64,000 nt of DNA from an uncultured Candidatus Saccharibacteria bacterium (GCA_938036825.1 CALHWD010000005.1:135320-199319); one strand, 5' to 3'. Positions 8,182 to 16,715 are shown, counted from the stretch's first letter. Program-made: numbers and translations. Notes: a model not told the origin generated them from the letters alone.

Positions 8182-8856
8182 CTACACCCCAGCATGCTGC
8201 CGTGCCACCAGCCAGCATTCGGGCAGAATGGTCAGCACGCCACCGACCTGTGCTACTACTGTGGGTGGGCGCGTGGCGAGCAGGCGGAGCAGCTTGATGT
8301 GCGCTGCAGTGATGTCGCCTTGATCGCTGAGGCGCAGGCCACGTTCTGACCCGTCATACATATACCGCCGCTCGGGCTGGAGGGGCTGGCCTACAACGTC
8401 GCGCAGCAGGTTAAGCTCGTAGCCCTGCAGCGCTGCATAGTGGATGGCTAGCCAGGCTTGAGTAAGCATGACGGGTACACTAGGCTGATTAAGCCCCTCA
8501 TATACCAAGCGCAGTACCTCATACCACGCTGGCTCGTCCAGCATGCGGCTAGCTTGCGCCACCAGTTGGATGGCGGCATAGCCAGCTTGTAGACGATCAT
8601 AATCGGCCACGATTGTCTGATAATACTTCGTCAGGCGAGCCTGTGTTAGCACGCCTAGCTCACTGCGCCCCTGGCGGATGACAACATCGCTGATCGCAAA
8701 GAGTTCAACCGCCCCAGCTAGTCGGCTCTTTTCGCGCCGGACACCCTTGGCGATCACTGCCCGCTGCCCTTCTGGCGTGAGCAATTGCAGTACACGGTCG
8801 GCCTCGCCATAGTTGGTGCGGCGCAGGACGATCGCTGTGGTGCGCTGCATACTCAT
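8182..8856 (-). CDS. recO: DNA repair protein RecO
   Basis: 224 aa, the usual RecO length. RecO works with RecR to load RecA onto SSB-coated single-stranded DNA in RecF-pathway repair. The N-terminal OB-fold shows TAIVLRRTNYGEADRVLQLLT and GVRREKSRL, typical of the family; the C-terminal half is helical. Zinc-binding Cys pairs found in some RecO proteins are absent. ATG 8856 follows GAGGT by eight bases and overlaps the response-regulator stop in an ATGA, so it is translationally coupled to the two-component genes. Confidence 0.85.
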   Translation of the reverse strand: MSMQRTTAIVLRRTNYGEADRVLQLLTPEGQRAVIAKGVRREKSRLAGAVELFAISDVVIRQGRSELGVLTQARLTKYYQTIVADYDRLQAGYAAIQLVAQASRMLDEPAWYEVLRLVYEGLNQPSVPVMLTQAWLAIHYAALQGYELNLLRDVVGQPLQPERRYMYDGSERGLRLSDQGDITAAHIKLLRLLATRPPTVVAQVGGVLTILPECWLVARQHAGV

Positions 8857-9245
8857 GTCGCTACCTCGCTTGGGATGCACCTGCCTAGTACGTTCGTCAC
8901 GTCGCTCGGGTGCATCGTTGTTTTGTCCAGCAAGGCAACGACACCGTAGGGTGCGAGATCGGCTAGCGTCATGTCGCTCGCATTATTACTACAGATGATA
9001 ATGGGGATGCGCGCTGTATCGCTATACGATTGCAGCTCGTGGAGTAGTACCAGGCCATTGCCTCCTGGCATGAACATATCGAGGATGATCACTGCTGGGA
9101 GTGCCTCGTCGAGCGCTGCTATGCCAGTCAGCACATCGGCCGCATAGACGGGCACCATACCAGCCCGCCGCACTGCCGCAAGCTGCAGCTCAGCAAACCA
9201 TTGATCATCGTCGATGACCAACACCCGCGGCGGCGATTGCGTCAT
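8853..9245 (-). CDS. Single-domain response regulator
   Basis: 130 aa: a receiver domain only. Acidic pocket IDDD at 11-14, phosphoacceptor Asp56 in IILDMFMPG, and Lys108 are all present, but there is no DNA-binding output domain. Start ATG 9245 overlaps the kinase stop as ATGA; a longer reading of this frame upstream runs over the kinase gene and is not credible. It likely acts by protein-protein contact or as part of a phosphorelay with the kinase encoded just before it. Its stop overlaps recO in the same ATGA way. Confidence 0.85.
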   Translation of the reverse strand: MTQSPPRVLVIDDDQWFAELQLAAVRRAGMVPVYAADVLTGIAALDEALPAVIILDMFMPGGNGLVLLHELQSYSDTARIPIIICSNNASDMTLADLAPYGVVALLDKTTMHPSDVTNVLGRCIPSEVAT

Positions 9246-9955
9246 AATAACCTCTGTTGATATACCGCCTGAAGATCGATGTAAAAGGTCGCACCATCGC
9301 GGTGCCGAACTGCTCCAATTTGCGCCTCCATCGCGCTGGCAAATTGCCCCGCAATGTAGAGCCCTAGGCCACTGCTGCCTGGCCGGCTGTGTAATGGCTG
9401 TGCGCTGACGCCAAGGCGTTGCTCCAATTGCTGCCAGAGCGATGGCGGAATGGCTGGGCCGTAATCGCGCACCGCTAGGCGGATTACCTGGCCGCCAGCT
9501 CGCCGGGAGAGTCGCACCACCACGGGCGCATCGCCTTCGCCACTGTAGTGAAGTGCGTTGTCGGCGAAGTTGCACAGGACGCGCCGCAGGAGGTCGCGGT
9601 TGCCAAGACCCACCACTGCCCGCCGCGGCACACGTACCGTCAGGCGACGCCCCTTGGCTGCGTAGAGTGGCTGGAGCTCGGCCACGACGTCGCGCGCCAC
9701 CAGAGCCAAGTTGAGCGGCTCGATGCCAAATAACTCCTCGTGAAGACGGGTGGATTGCGTTAAGTCGGTAGTGAGGCGCAAGGCCCGCTCGCTGGTTAGT
9801 GTCATCCGCCGAGCTAACTCGGCCACCTCGACGGGCGACAGCCCACCAGCCTCCAAGCTTAGCGCCAATTGTCGTAGCAGCGCTAGTGGCGACTTGAGGT
9901 CGTGTGCCGCCGCAACAAAGAGCGACGCCTCCCCCCAGGAAGCGCCGCTCATCAT
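9242..9955 (-). CDS. Soluble sensor histidine kinase
   Basis: About 237 aa. The H-box AAAHDLKSPLALL (His18 in this numbering), N-box NFADNALHYS, G1 RDYGPAIPP and G2 GSSGLGLYI are all visible, so both dimerisation and ATPase domains are complete. There is no membrane segment and almost no sensor domain, so it must sense through a partner or cytoplasmic cue. I prefer ATG 9955, nine bases after GGAGGGG; ATG 9979 is an alternative. Cotranscribed with the response regulator and recO. Confidence 0.85.
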   Translation of the reverse strand: MMSGASWGEASLFVAAAHDLKSPLALLRQLALSLEAGGLSPVEVAELARRMTLTSERALRLTTDLTQSTRLHEELFGIEPLNLALVARDVVAELQPLYAAKGRRLTVRVPRRAVVGLGNRDLLRRVLCNFADNALHYSGEGDAPVVVRLSRRAGGQVIRLAVRDYGPAIPPSLWQQLEQRLGVSAQPLHSRPGSSGLGLYIAGQFASAMEAQIGAVRHRDGATFYIDLQAVYQQRLL

Positions 9956-10020
9956 AACCGCATTCCCCTCCGTGCTCATACCAGCTGCATTGTAGCACAG
10001 ATCGTCGCAATGTTCTATAT

Positions 10021-10686
10021 TTATTCGTTAAATTTAATGGTTTTTATCAGGGCTTCGTAGTCGTTATTAAATACGTCGGCATCTGTCCGCACCGTGAGTG
10101 TCCGGTCACGCATCTTGATCACTACTGCGGTGCCGCGGATATCTTTGCTAAAGTTCCCTTCTAGGCGCGTGCCCGTCAGGCCTTTGTCATTGCTCCAGGC
10201 GCTCGATTTCAGCTCACCTTTTTTGATCTGGTTGTCGTAGTCGTTTACTGCTTTGTCGTAGATCTTCTGCTCAATGCTAATCCGAATGGCAATCTTCTGC
10301 GTATCTGTCACTGGTGGCACGACGCGGGGGTTGAGATACGCCTCGTATGTCTTCCCACCACCCTCGCTCACATCAGTGGCTTGGTAGGCACTCCAGGTCT
10401 TGGGATAATCAAAAGTCAGGCGGCCATAGTCATCTGGTCCAACGAACTGCAACATGGGTTGCTTCTCGCGCTCGGCAAATTTCTTCTCATCTTCGTCTGC
10501 TTGCGTCTTCTTGGCCTCAGCTTGCGCTGCGGTAATCTTGCTATCGAGGTTGCTCTTGGCCTCAGTATAGTTAGTGTAGGCCCAGGCCGAAAACCCACCA
10601 AAGAGCACCACCAGCAGGGCCAGCCCAATAATGGCAAAGGTGCTGCCACTAAGAAAACTTCGTCGTTTGTAAGATTGCTTCGTCAT
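10021..10686 (-). CDS. Membrane-anchored protein with extracytoplasmic domain, unknown function
   Basis: 221 aa: basic N-terminus, one membrane helix (about 18-38), a charged coiled-coil stretch rich in Ala, Glu and Lys (about 40-75), then a globular domain with GRLTFDYPKTW and LTVRTDADVFNNDYEALIKTIKF. The last part resembles PsbP-like or lipoprotein-type domains that bind at the membrane surface, but I cannot name a family. TATAAT lies exactly six bases before the ATG, so the transcript is probably leaderless. Confidence 0.7.
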   Translation of the reverse strand: MTKQSYKRRSFLSGSTFAIIGLALLVVLFGGFSAWAYTNYTEAKSNLDSKITAAQAEAKKTQADEDEKKFAEREKQPMLQFVGPDDYGRLTFDYPKTWSAYQATDVSEGGGKTYEAYLNPRVVPPVTDTQKIAIRISIEQKIYDKAVNDYDNQIKKGELKSSAWSNDKGLTGTRLEGNFSKDIRGTAVVIKMRDRTLTVRTDADVFNNDYEALIKTIKFNE

Positions 10687-10692
10687 ATCTCT

Positions 10693-10721
10693 ATTATACT
10701 TATGCCTGGGGCGATAGACAA
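10693..10721 (-). promoter_or_regulatory. Leaderless-type promoter of the 221-aa membrane protein
   Basis: TTGTCT (10716-10721), 17-base spacer, TATAAT (10693-10698), six bases, then ATG at 10686. The expected start of transcription is the A of the ATG. Confidence 0.7.
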
Positions 10722-10731
10722 GAGCGGGATG

Positions 10732-11241
10732 CTATTTGTGTTGTTCTGCTCGCACTTGATACAGCTTATGCGCGCCTTGCTCGCGCACTGGTGTCCAGCC
10801 AGGCACGGCAAAGGCGTAGGAGATAAACCACAGGTCTGTACCAAGGCGGGTGGCTTGCTGCTGCACATGGGCAGCCATCCGAGCGATGTCGCGCGAGTCG
10901 CCAAAGGTGTAGACCACTGTGGTGCCAGTTGGAAAGTTCGTGCGGTAGAGGTTACCACACACTACCATCGCTTTGGTATCACCGCGCAAACGCCAGCGCG
11001 AGAGCAAGACGAGGAGTGGGTTAAGTTCCACACCATAGGCTCGTGCCCCCTGCTGGCGGGCAATCTTTAAGACAACGCCATCGCCCGAGCCTATGTCCAC
11101 CAAGCAATCCTCCGGTCCGAGGCTATAGAGCTGGGTCAGCGCCCGTTGCACATCTCGGCGGTGTGACGGCACATAGGGTGCCCCCGTCAGCGCTGTCACG
11201 CAAAACAGCAGGATAATGACGAGGAGTGCCCACCACATCAT
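10732..11241 (-). CDS. Class I SAM-dependent methyltransferase
   Basis: 169 aa. An N-terminal membrane helix (about 3-20) precedes a small Rossmann-fold domain: motif I VDIGSGDGVVLKIA, acidic residue of motif II in GVELNP, and later strands. Proteins of this layout are often annotated as membrane-associated methyltransferases or 50S L11 methyltransferase-like; the substrate cannot be read from sequence. Start ATG 11241 overlaps the xseB stop in an ATGA, so it is the distal gene of the xseA-xseB transcript. Confidence 0.7.
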   Translation of the reverse strand: MMWWALLVIILLFCVTALTGAPYVPSHRRDVQRALTQLYSLGPEDCLVDIGSGDGVVLKIARQQGARAYGVELNPLLVLLSRWRLRGDTKAMVVCGNLYRTNFPTGTTVVYTFGDSRDIARMAAHVQQQATRLGTDLWFISYAFAVPGWTPVREQGAHKLYQVRAEQHK

Positions 11242-11633
11242 GAGGCAGCTGCATCCTCTGTGATAATAGTTACCTTATTTTTGATCTCTCTCAAGCGCTG
11301 GTCGATCTGCTCGGCAACGCGCGCGGCCTGCTGGTAGCGCTCTACCGCCGCCTCGAGCTCAAACTCATCACTGTCAAACCACGCCAAGATTTCTTCCAAC
11401 TGCTCCATTTGCTCACGCAGTGAACGGTTGTCTGCGTTGCTCTGCTGGTCAGGCTGCTGGGGTGCTGATGGGCTTGCTGGTGTATTATTGGTGGTCTGAC
11501 TATAATCCGGCGTGATTCCCTCTGCTGCGAGGGCCATCGCCAGCTGGTCATCATCACTGAGAGTGGTGCGCTTGGCCCGAGTGCTGGGTGTGGTGGATTT
11601 CGCCTGTTTCGTTGGTTGTTTTGCGTTCGACAT
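11238..11633 (-). CDS. xseB: Exodeoxyribonuclease VII small subunit
   Basis: 131 aa, longer than the usual 60-80 aa. The conserved helical hairpin is at about 70-125: EQLEEILAWFDSDEFELEAA and an RYQQAARVAEQIDQRL helix. The first 65 residues are a Lys/Thr/Gln-rich low-complexity extension. ATG 11633 has GGAGGT five bases upstream, which is why I keep the long form although it overlaps the end of xseA by 80 bases. A later Met (11537) would avoid the overlap but has no ribosome site. With XseA it degrades single-stranded DNA. Confidence 0.8.
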   Translation of the reverse strand: MSNAKQPTKQAKSTTPSTRAKRTTLSDDDQLAMALAAEGITPDYSQTTNNTPASPSAPQQPDQQSNADNRSLREQMEQLEEILAWFDSDEFELEAAVERYQQAARVAEQIDQRLREIKNKVTIITEDAAAS

Positions 11634-12717
11634 GGGTTACCTCCGCTGTTATCATATCGCTATATCGCTCAATGGTGATTGTCTGGCCGATGGTGGCCTG
11701 GCCGCGCACCAGCGCGTAGCCACGCGCTAGGGTTGCTGCAGGGTTATACAGCCGGAGCCGGGCCTGCAGCGCTGCGCATTGCTGCTCGAGTACCTGCTGC
11801 CGCCTGGCTAGCTTCACTCGAGCCTCGGCCAGTTGATGCTGCACCGCTATTTGCTCATCATCTGCTGTGGCAATAATCGTTCGCTTCATTGCCTGTAACT
11901 GTTCGGTTAGCCGCGTTCGCACTGCCGTAGCATCGGGCGTGATGAGCTGAGCAGCGTTGGTTGGCGTCACAGCCCGAACGTCGGCAGCGAGGTCGGCCAA
12001 TGTCTCATCGGTGTCGTGCCCTACCCCAACTACTGTTGGCACCTGGCTTGCGGCGATTGCCCGCACCAGTGCTTCATCGTTAAAGACTTGCAAATCATCG
12101 GCGCTGCCGCCACCACGTACAATCGCCAGCACTTGTGGCACGGTTGCACGGCGGTTGCAGCGCTCAATGGCGCGGATGATCCGGTCGGCCGCGCCAGCAC
12201 CCTGGACTGGCACTGCATAGACATCGACCTGCATGCCGCCCCAGCGCTGGCCGATGATCGTCATAAAGTCGGCATAGCCTGCCGCCTGGGGACTGCTCAC
12301 CACAGCAATGTGCTCGGGCCACTCGGGCACTGGCCGCTTGCGCTCTGGGGCAAAGAGTCCTTCTGCACTCAGGCGCTGGCGTAACAGCTCGAAGTTTTTC
12401 TTAATGCTCCCCTGCCCGACTGGCCTCACTTGCTGCACGGTCAGGCTAAATTTGCCGCGCGCCGTGAGCTTAGGCACGGCTTGCACTGCTACCTGCATGC
12501 CATCTTCTAGCGCCACCCGGAGCTGCCACACCATCATAAAGCAGCTCACGCTGCCTGTCTCGTCCTTGAGGTCAAAAAAGACAAACTTCCCCTGGCGCAC
12601 TGCCATACTAGCCACCTCGCCCTCGACCGTTAGTACCGGAAATGCTCCCTCCAGCACCTGGCTCGCACAGGCGAGAAAATCGCTAACGCTCAGTGGTGGG
12701 AGGTTTGTCGCGTCCAT
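11554..12717 (-). CDS. xseA: Exodeoxyribonuclease VII large subunit
   Basis: 387 aa. N-terminal OB-fold (LTVEGEVASMAVRQGKFVFF, about 23-42), catalytic domain with the family blocks VVSSPQAAGYADFM, VLAIVRGGGSADDLQVFNDE and PTVVGVGHDTDETLADLAAD, then a shortened coiled-coil and LARGYALVR. The last 20 or so residues are His/Gln/Thr-rich, unlike the family, and are read in a region that also encodes the start of xseB in another frame. The start lies inside the end of the upstream flippase-like gene (35-base overlap) with no ribosome site, so coupling is likely. Confidence 0.9.
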   Translation of the reverse strand: MDATNLPPLSVSDFLACASQVLEGAFPVLTVEGEVASMAVRQGKFVFFDLKDETGSVSCFMMVWQLRVALEDGMQVAVQAVPKLTARGKFSLTVQQVRPVGQGSIKKNFELLRQRLSAEGLFAPERKRPVPEWPEHIAVVSSPQAAGYADFMTIIGQRWGGMQVDVYAVPVQGAGAADRIIRAIERCNRRATVPQVLAIVRGGGSADDLQVFNDEALVRAIAASQVPTVVGVGHDTDETLADLAADVRAVTPTNAAQLITPDATAVRTRLTEQLQAMKRTIIATADDEQIAVQHQLAEARVKLARRQQVLEQQCAALQARLRLYNPAATLARGYALVRGQATIGQTITIERYSDMITAEVTHVERKTTNETGEIHHTQHSGQAHHSQ

Positions 12718-13756
12718 AACGCATGATGGTTAGTTGATAAAATGCATAGCCAAACACCAGTGTGGTAACGATGGCAATCACGCGGTAGAGCATCGTCCCA
12801 GCGATGGCTTGGCCCTGGCTCACACCTGAAAGCGCCAAGATCCCCACCATGACCGCCTCATACGCACCAGCTCCACCAGGAGTAGCAACAACCACCGCCA
12901 TGGTCGTGGCCACGCCATAGGCGATGAGAATTGATGCAGGATTGACCGATACCCCCAGCGATTGGAAGGTCATCCAGAAGGGCAAGATCTCCATAATCGT
13001 AAAGACAATACTCCAGACAAAGGGCTGCCACAGCAGCTTCTTGTCGCGCCGCAGCTCGAGGAAGTCAGTGTGGAGGTCGTCGCAGTAGCGCCGCACCGCA
13101 GCTTCGTCCATCACTGGCTTTGTGCGCCGCAGGATGCGTCGCGCGAAGCTGTTGATCGTCAGCGTGACCTGATGCGCCGCCTTGTGGAGCCGCCGCTGGC
13201 TCGTCAGTAAGTATACTCCTAGTAGCGTGATCATCGTCAGGCAAAATACCAGTCCCCCACTCATTAGGATGATCCAGCGGTTCACGCCGCTATCGATCGT
13301 CACTATTACCACCGCCACTGCAAGGAACAGCACCACTGCCACAAAGCCCATGACATAGCGCACCATTTGGGCCATTGTCGCACGCCCCGTCGAGACGCCG
13401 TATTTGCGTAAGCGCCAGTTAGCGTATGATATACCGCTCAGGCCACCACTGGGAAAAGCGTGGTTGACGAAGTTTAGCTCCAGCGACAAGCGCATCAGGG
13501 CAAAGGGGCTCACATCGCGCACGAAGCCCTTTTGCCGCAGATACGAGAAGATCATCTCGCCCGCTGCTAAATACCCCAACGCCGCCACTGGGAAGACGGC
13601 AATCAAGACCCATATATTGACCTGCTGCAGCAAATGCCACGCCTGGAGAAGCTCGTGCCGCGACAAGAATAGAATCAAGGCAATCAGCACAAACGTCATA
13701 ATACTCAGCCAGGTGCGGAAGGACAGCTGTTTTATTTTTTTGATATATTTCTTCAT
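12683..13756 (-). CDS. Lysylphosphatidylglycerol synthase TM-domain / YbhN-like membrane protein
   Basis: 357 aa with about eight membrane helices and the family's PSGGLSGISYANWRL and TPGGAGAYEAVMVGILAL motifs. This is the flippase-like half of MprF (UPF0104), here without the aminoacyl-transferase domain, so a lipid-transport role is plausible but unproven. ATG 13756 is preceded by TATAAT (11 bases) and TATACC (six bases), consistent with a very short leader. It overlaps xseA at its 3' end. Confidence 0.8.
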   Translation of the reverse strand: MKKYIKKIKQLSFRTWLSIMTFVLIALILFLSRHELLQAWHLLQQVNIWVLIAVFPVAALGYLAAGEMIFSYLRQKGFVRDVSPFALMRLSLELNFVNHAFPSGGLSGISYANWRLRKYGVSTGRATMAQMVRYVMGFVAVVLFLAVAVVIVTIDSGVNRWIILMSGGLVFCLTMITLLGVYLLTSQRRLHKAAHQVTLTINSFARRILRRTKPVMDEAAVRRYCDDLHTDFLELRRDKKLLWQPFVWSIVFTIMEILPFWMTFQSLGVSVNPASILIAYGVATTMAVVVATPGGAGAYEAVMVGILALSGVSQGQAIAGTMLYRVIAIVTTLVFGYAFYQLTIMRYGRDKPPTTER

Positions 13757-13917
13757 AGCTACGGTATATTATACCACGAGGCAGCGAGGCGAACCTTTTC
13801 TAACGCTTTAATCAGACTGAGTACGAAAGCTTGTCGTACAAGCTCGAGAGTGGTCGGCTACCTATATCTAACATACCGTTCGTGCCGCCACCCCTCCATT
13901 CTCACTCACTTTTGCGC

Positions 13918-13923
13918 TATACT
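13918..13923 (+). promoter_or_regulatory. -10 element of a leaderless gene
   Basis: TATACT ends six bases before ATG 13930; there is no Shine-Dalgarno. No strong -35 is seen. Confidence 0.5.
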
Positions 13924-13929
13924 AGGCAT

Positions 13930-15141
13930 ATGTATATTGCAATTCTTGGCCGGCAGCCGGCCCTCGGCGTGGCGGAGCTGGAGTGTTTGTATGGCGGGGC
14001 GGCGGTGCGTTGGTTTGGCGGGCAAGCTGCTACTATTACCTCTGATATATTCGATTTTGAGCGCCTAGGTGGCAGCCAAAAGGCGGGCCGGGTGGTGTTA
14101 GAGCTGCGCGGTAACTGGCTGGCGGTGAGCCGGCAGATTGTCCGCCACTATAGCGCGCAGTGGCAGGACGCGTCGCACAAGATTACGCTGGGCATGAGTG
14201 CTTATGGCTTCTCTGTCAGTGCCCGCGAGGTGCAAAAGACTGGCCTTATTCTCAAGGCAAAGCTGCGTGCTTCTGGCACGAGCCTACGCCTCATCCCCAA
14301 CGCCGCTCCAGCGCTCAATACCGCCACCAGCCACCACAACAAGCTTGGTCGCTCACCGCATCATATCGAATTGCTGGTGGTGCGAGCCCAGGATGGGCGC
14401 GTTATTGTGGCGGAGAGTGTTGGCGCGCAAAATATTTCTGCCCTGGCCGCACGCGACCAAGCTCGCCCCCGCACTGATGCCTTCGTCGGTATGCTGCCGC
14501 CTAAGCTTGCCCGCATGATGGTTAATATGGCTGGGCCACTGGTGCAGCCCTCACCTGCTACTAAGCACTCAGCGCCCCGCCCCGTGCTGCTCGACCCCTT
14601 TTGTGGTACCGGTACTGTCTTACAAGAGGCGCTCCTCCTAGGCTACGATGTGTGCGGCAGCGACCTGAACCCCAAGATGGTCAGCTATACCAGCGAGAAC
14701 CTCGCCTGGCTGCAGCGCCGCTCTACTGCGGCTACTCCTGGCGCGGTACATAGCATTACTCAGGCAGATGCCACTACTCATCAGTGGGCAGACGCCCAGC
14801 AGCTCAGCGCCGTCGTCTGCGAGACATACCTTGGCCAGCCCTTCTCTGCCCCACCTGCTCCCGCTAAGCTCAGCGCTGTGCGTACCACGTGCAACCATAT
14901 CATCAGTCACTTTCTCACTAATCTTCGTCCCCAGCTGCGCTCTGGCACACCACTGGTCATCGCGGTGCCCGCTTGGCGCGGCAGCAATGGGCAGTTTACT
15001 CACCTGCCACTCATCACCCAGCTAGAGCGACTGGGCTACCAGCGCCGCCTACTCCAGCACGTTCGCCCCGCCGACCTCTGTTATTACCGCGAGAACCAGG
15101 TAGTTGCGCGGGAGTTGTTGGTGGTGGAAGTAATGAAATAA
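13930..15141 (+). CDS. TRM11/RlmL-like RNA methyltransferase
   Basis: 403 aa. The N-terminal half (MYIAILGRQPALGVAELECL) is like the THUMP-containing part of TRM11-type enzymes; the C-terminal half is a Rossmann methyltransferase with motif I DPFCGTGTVLQEAL (about 222-235), acidic motif II in GSDLNPKM, and a motif IV variant VCETYLGQPF in place of the usual D/N-PPY. This variant is known in archaeal/eukaryal Trm11-like proteins and suggests tRNA guanosine N2 methylation, though the site is unproven. ATG 13930 is chosen over an upstream frame extension because the protein domain begins here. Confidence 0.75.
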   Translation: MYIAILGRQPALGVAELECLYGGAAVRWFGGQAATITSDIFDFERLGGSQKAGRVVLELRGNWLAVSRQIVRHYSAQWQDASHKITLGMSAYGFSVSAREVQKTGLILKAKLRASGTSLRLIPNAAPALNTATSHHNKLGRSPHHIELLVVRAQDGRVIVAESVGAQNISALAARDQARPRTDAFVGMLPPKLARMMVNMAGPLVQPSPATKHSAPRPVLLDPFCGTGTVLQEALLLGYDVCGSDLNPKMVSYTSENLAWLQRRSTAATPGAVHSITQADATTHQWADAQQLSAVVCETYLGQPFSAPPAPAKLSAVRTTCNHIISHFLTNLRPQLRSGTPLVIAVPAWRGSNGQFTHLPLITQLERLGYQRRLLQHVRPADLCYYRENQVVARELLVVEVMK

Positions 15142-15219
15142 CCTTGTGTGGTAAAATCTCATTCTGGTCATCCAGCAGTGGGTGTATTTCCTTCTGCATG
15201 CTAACGGCTATAAAAAGCA

Positions 15220-15251
15220 AAGAACCTCAGCATGACATAGCTGAGGTTCTT
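15220..15251 (-). terminator. Terminator between convergent genes
   Basis: AAGAACCTCAG (15220-15230) pairs perfectly with 15241-15251; on the minus strand it is followed by TTTGCTTTTTA. It ends the 15275-15871 gene and may also stop the plus-strand methyltransferase transcript. Confidence 0.8.
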
Positions 15252-15274
15252 CGTACCGCTCTGGTAGCATGGAA

Positions 15275-15871
15275 TTATTGGCGGTTGTTTGCCTCCATGT
15301 CCATTCCATAAGCTTCAGTTCCTACGTGCAACCGTGCAACATCAAGATCATGAAGGTTAATGCCATGTAGAGACTGTACCACAGCATTCAAACGACGCAC
15401 AGCACTTGCTGGTACGTTGCCGCCTCTAATGATACTCATTAACTCATTTGCTGCAGTATCCAATACCTCTGGAGCGTTGCGAAGCGTCTCTTCTGCACGC
15501 CAAAGGGCTCGTCTTTTCTCTTCCTCTTTAATTTCTTCTACTGTCTGAGGAGCCGGTGCTTCGTGAGTGCCTACCCCGCCATGAAGCGCTGCACGTATAT
15601 CCCCTGGAGTTGGTGGCGCAGCTGGTGCTGTTGATTCATGAGTCTCAGCAATTTCTCTTAAGCTCTCTCGAAGCTCAGCTGCAGTGGGCGGAGGAGTGTC
15701 CTGTGGGGCATCGTCCTGCCCTGATGGTAAACCACTCACATCAACATATCGAAGCGCCTCAAGCTGCGCCAAACCTGCCTCAATCTCCGAGCTGCCGCTC
15801 GGTCCACTGCCCGAATACGGCCACTCACCTTGTGATCCAAATCCTCTTGACCCTTCATGTCGTCCTGCCAT
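15275..15871 (-). CDS. Hypothetical low-complexity protein, 198 aa
   Basis: No family is recognised. The first 60 residues are Gly/Ser-rich, then Pro/Thr/Ala-rich stretches with two related segments (PPPTAAELRESLREI and PPTPGDIRAALHGG), then a Glu/Lys-rich helix and a helical C-terminal domain (about 115-195). No signal or membrane segment. Start ATG 15871 is five bases from AAGGAG; ATG 15874 and GTG 15877 are alternatives. It looks like a cytoplasmic scaffold or secreted effector without a classical signal, which is a guess. Confidence 0.6.
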   Translation of the reverse strand: MAGRHEGSRGFGSQGEWPYSGSGPSGSSEIEAGLAQLEALRYVDVSGLPSGQDDAPQDTPPPTAAELRESLREIAETHESTAPAAPPTPGDIRAALHGGVGTHEAPAPQTVEEIKEEEKRRALWRAEETLRNAPEVLDTAANELMSIIRGGNVPASAVRRLNAVVQSLHGINLHDLDVARLHVGTEAYGMDMEANNRQ

Positions 15872-16011
15872 CATCACTCCTTTTCCGTATCAGCGTTATA
15901 TCTTAATATACCTATTATACCACCATAGTGCCAACTATCCAATTCGTGCCTGGCTAATACTGTCGCCACAATCTGTACTACTACCTCTGTTATTATCCTC
16001 TTTCTTACAGC

Positions 16012-16086
16012 TTACGGCCTCGTTGATTCTTGTGCTTCCCTTGCCGCTTCTTCTTCTTCTCGCGTTGCAGCGGTTGGCATTCTCAT
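16012..16086 (-). CDS. Possible small protein, 24 aa
   Basis: A short frame that starts five bases after GGGAGGTGA, a near-perfect anti-16S match. The product is MRMPTAAT followed by an acidic helix-like stretch EEEEAAREAQEST. Only the ribosome site supports it; no homolog is known to me. The gene at 15275-15871 follows 140 bases downstream on the same strand, so it could also be a leader peptide. Confidence 0.35.
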   Translation of the reverse strand: MRMPTAATREEEEAAREAQESTRP

Positions 16087-16213
16087 GCAATCACCTCCCT
16101 GTGTCGAGACCACGAAAGCATGGTGGAGTCTTAACTGCTCCGCGTGGTGCAGTATTGGAGTGGATAGACTAGCACTATGCAGAGAGACGTTGCTATTATT
16201 CAATCCACACCGC

Positions 16214-16242
16214 TTGACTTCGCCCACGCCCTCACGTATAAT
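16214..16242 (+). promoter_or_regulatory. Strong promoter of rpmA
   Basis: TTGACT (16214-16219), 17-base spacer and TATAAT (16237-16242), about 35 bases before the ATG. Confidence 0.85.
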
Positions 16243-16276
16243 CGTATAGATTGTTTATATTAGCTAAAGGAGTGAT

Positions 16277-16555
16277 ATGTCAAAAGTCAAAGCAGGTGGC
16301 TCAAGCAAGAACGTCCACAATAACGCTGGGGCGCGCCTTGGTGTCAAGCGCTTCGGTGGCCAGCAGGTCAACGCTGGTGAGGTCCTTGTTCGCCAGACAG
16401 GCGCTACGAAGATCGCCGGCCCTGGCACGTACATGAGCCGCAACTACACCATCCACGCCGCTCACAGTGGTGTTGTCAGCTTCAAGAAGGTCAAGAAGTC
16501 TACCTTCACTGGCAAGACCCAGCCACGCACCCAGGTGTGCGTCAGCGCAGCGTAA
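16277..16555 (+). CDS. rpmA: Ribosomal protein bL27
   Basis: 92 aa, normal for bL27, a large-subunit protein whose N-terminal tail reaches the peptidyl-transferase centre. KAGGSSKN, the RLGVKRFGGQ block, AGEVLVRQ and the PGTYMSRNYTIHAAHSGVV core are all present. ATG 16277 is five bases from AAGGAG. It is monocistronic: its usual partner rplU (bL21) is not adjacent. A consensus promoter and a clear terminator flank it. Confidence 0.95.
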   Translation: MSKVKAGGSSKNVHNNAGARLGVKRFGGQQVNAGEVLVRQTGATKIAGPGTYMSRNYTIHAAHSGVVSFKKVKKSTFTGKTQPRTQVCVSAA

Positions 16556-16575
16556 GTGTTTTATAGTGCACATGC

Positions 16576-16613
16576 AAAACCACCTCATAGCCGAGGTGGT
16601 TTTCTTGTTTTTG
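16576..16613 (+). terminator. Terminator of rpmA
   Basis: Arms 16576-16586 and 16593-16603 form an 11-bp stem (core ACCACCTC/GAGGTGGT), loop of six, then TTTTCTTGTTTTT. The A-run on the other side lets it work in both directions. Confidence 0.9.
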
Positions 16614-16715
16614 ATAATAAGTCCAGCACGTTTGGTGTGTATTACCAATAAGTATCTATGCTTGTATTATTCAGCAATAACACGCTTTGTCCTAAAAGAT
16701 AGCCGAACCAGCCCC

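Noticed and set aside
8853..10010. A 385-aa protein covering the response regulator and upstream sequence
   Set aside because: The N-terminal 250 residues are an Arg/Ala-rich shadow of the histidine kinase gene; the receiver domain begins at 9245.
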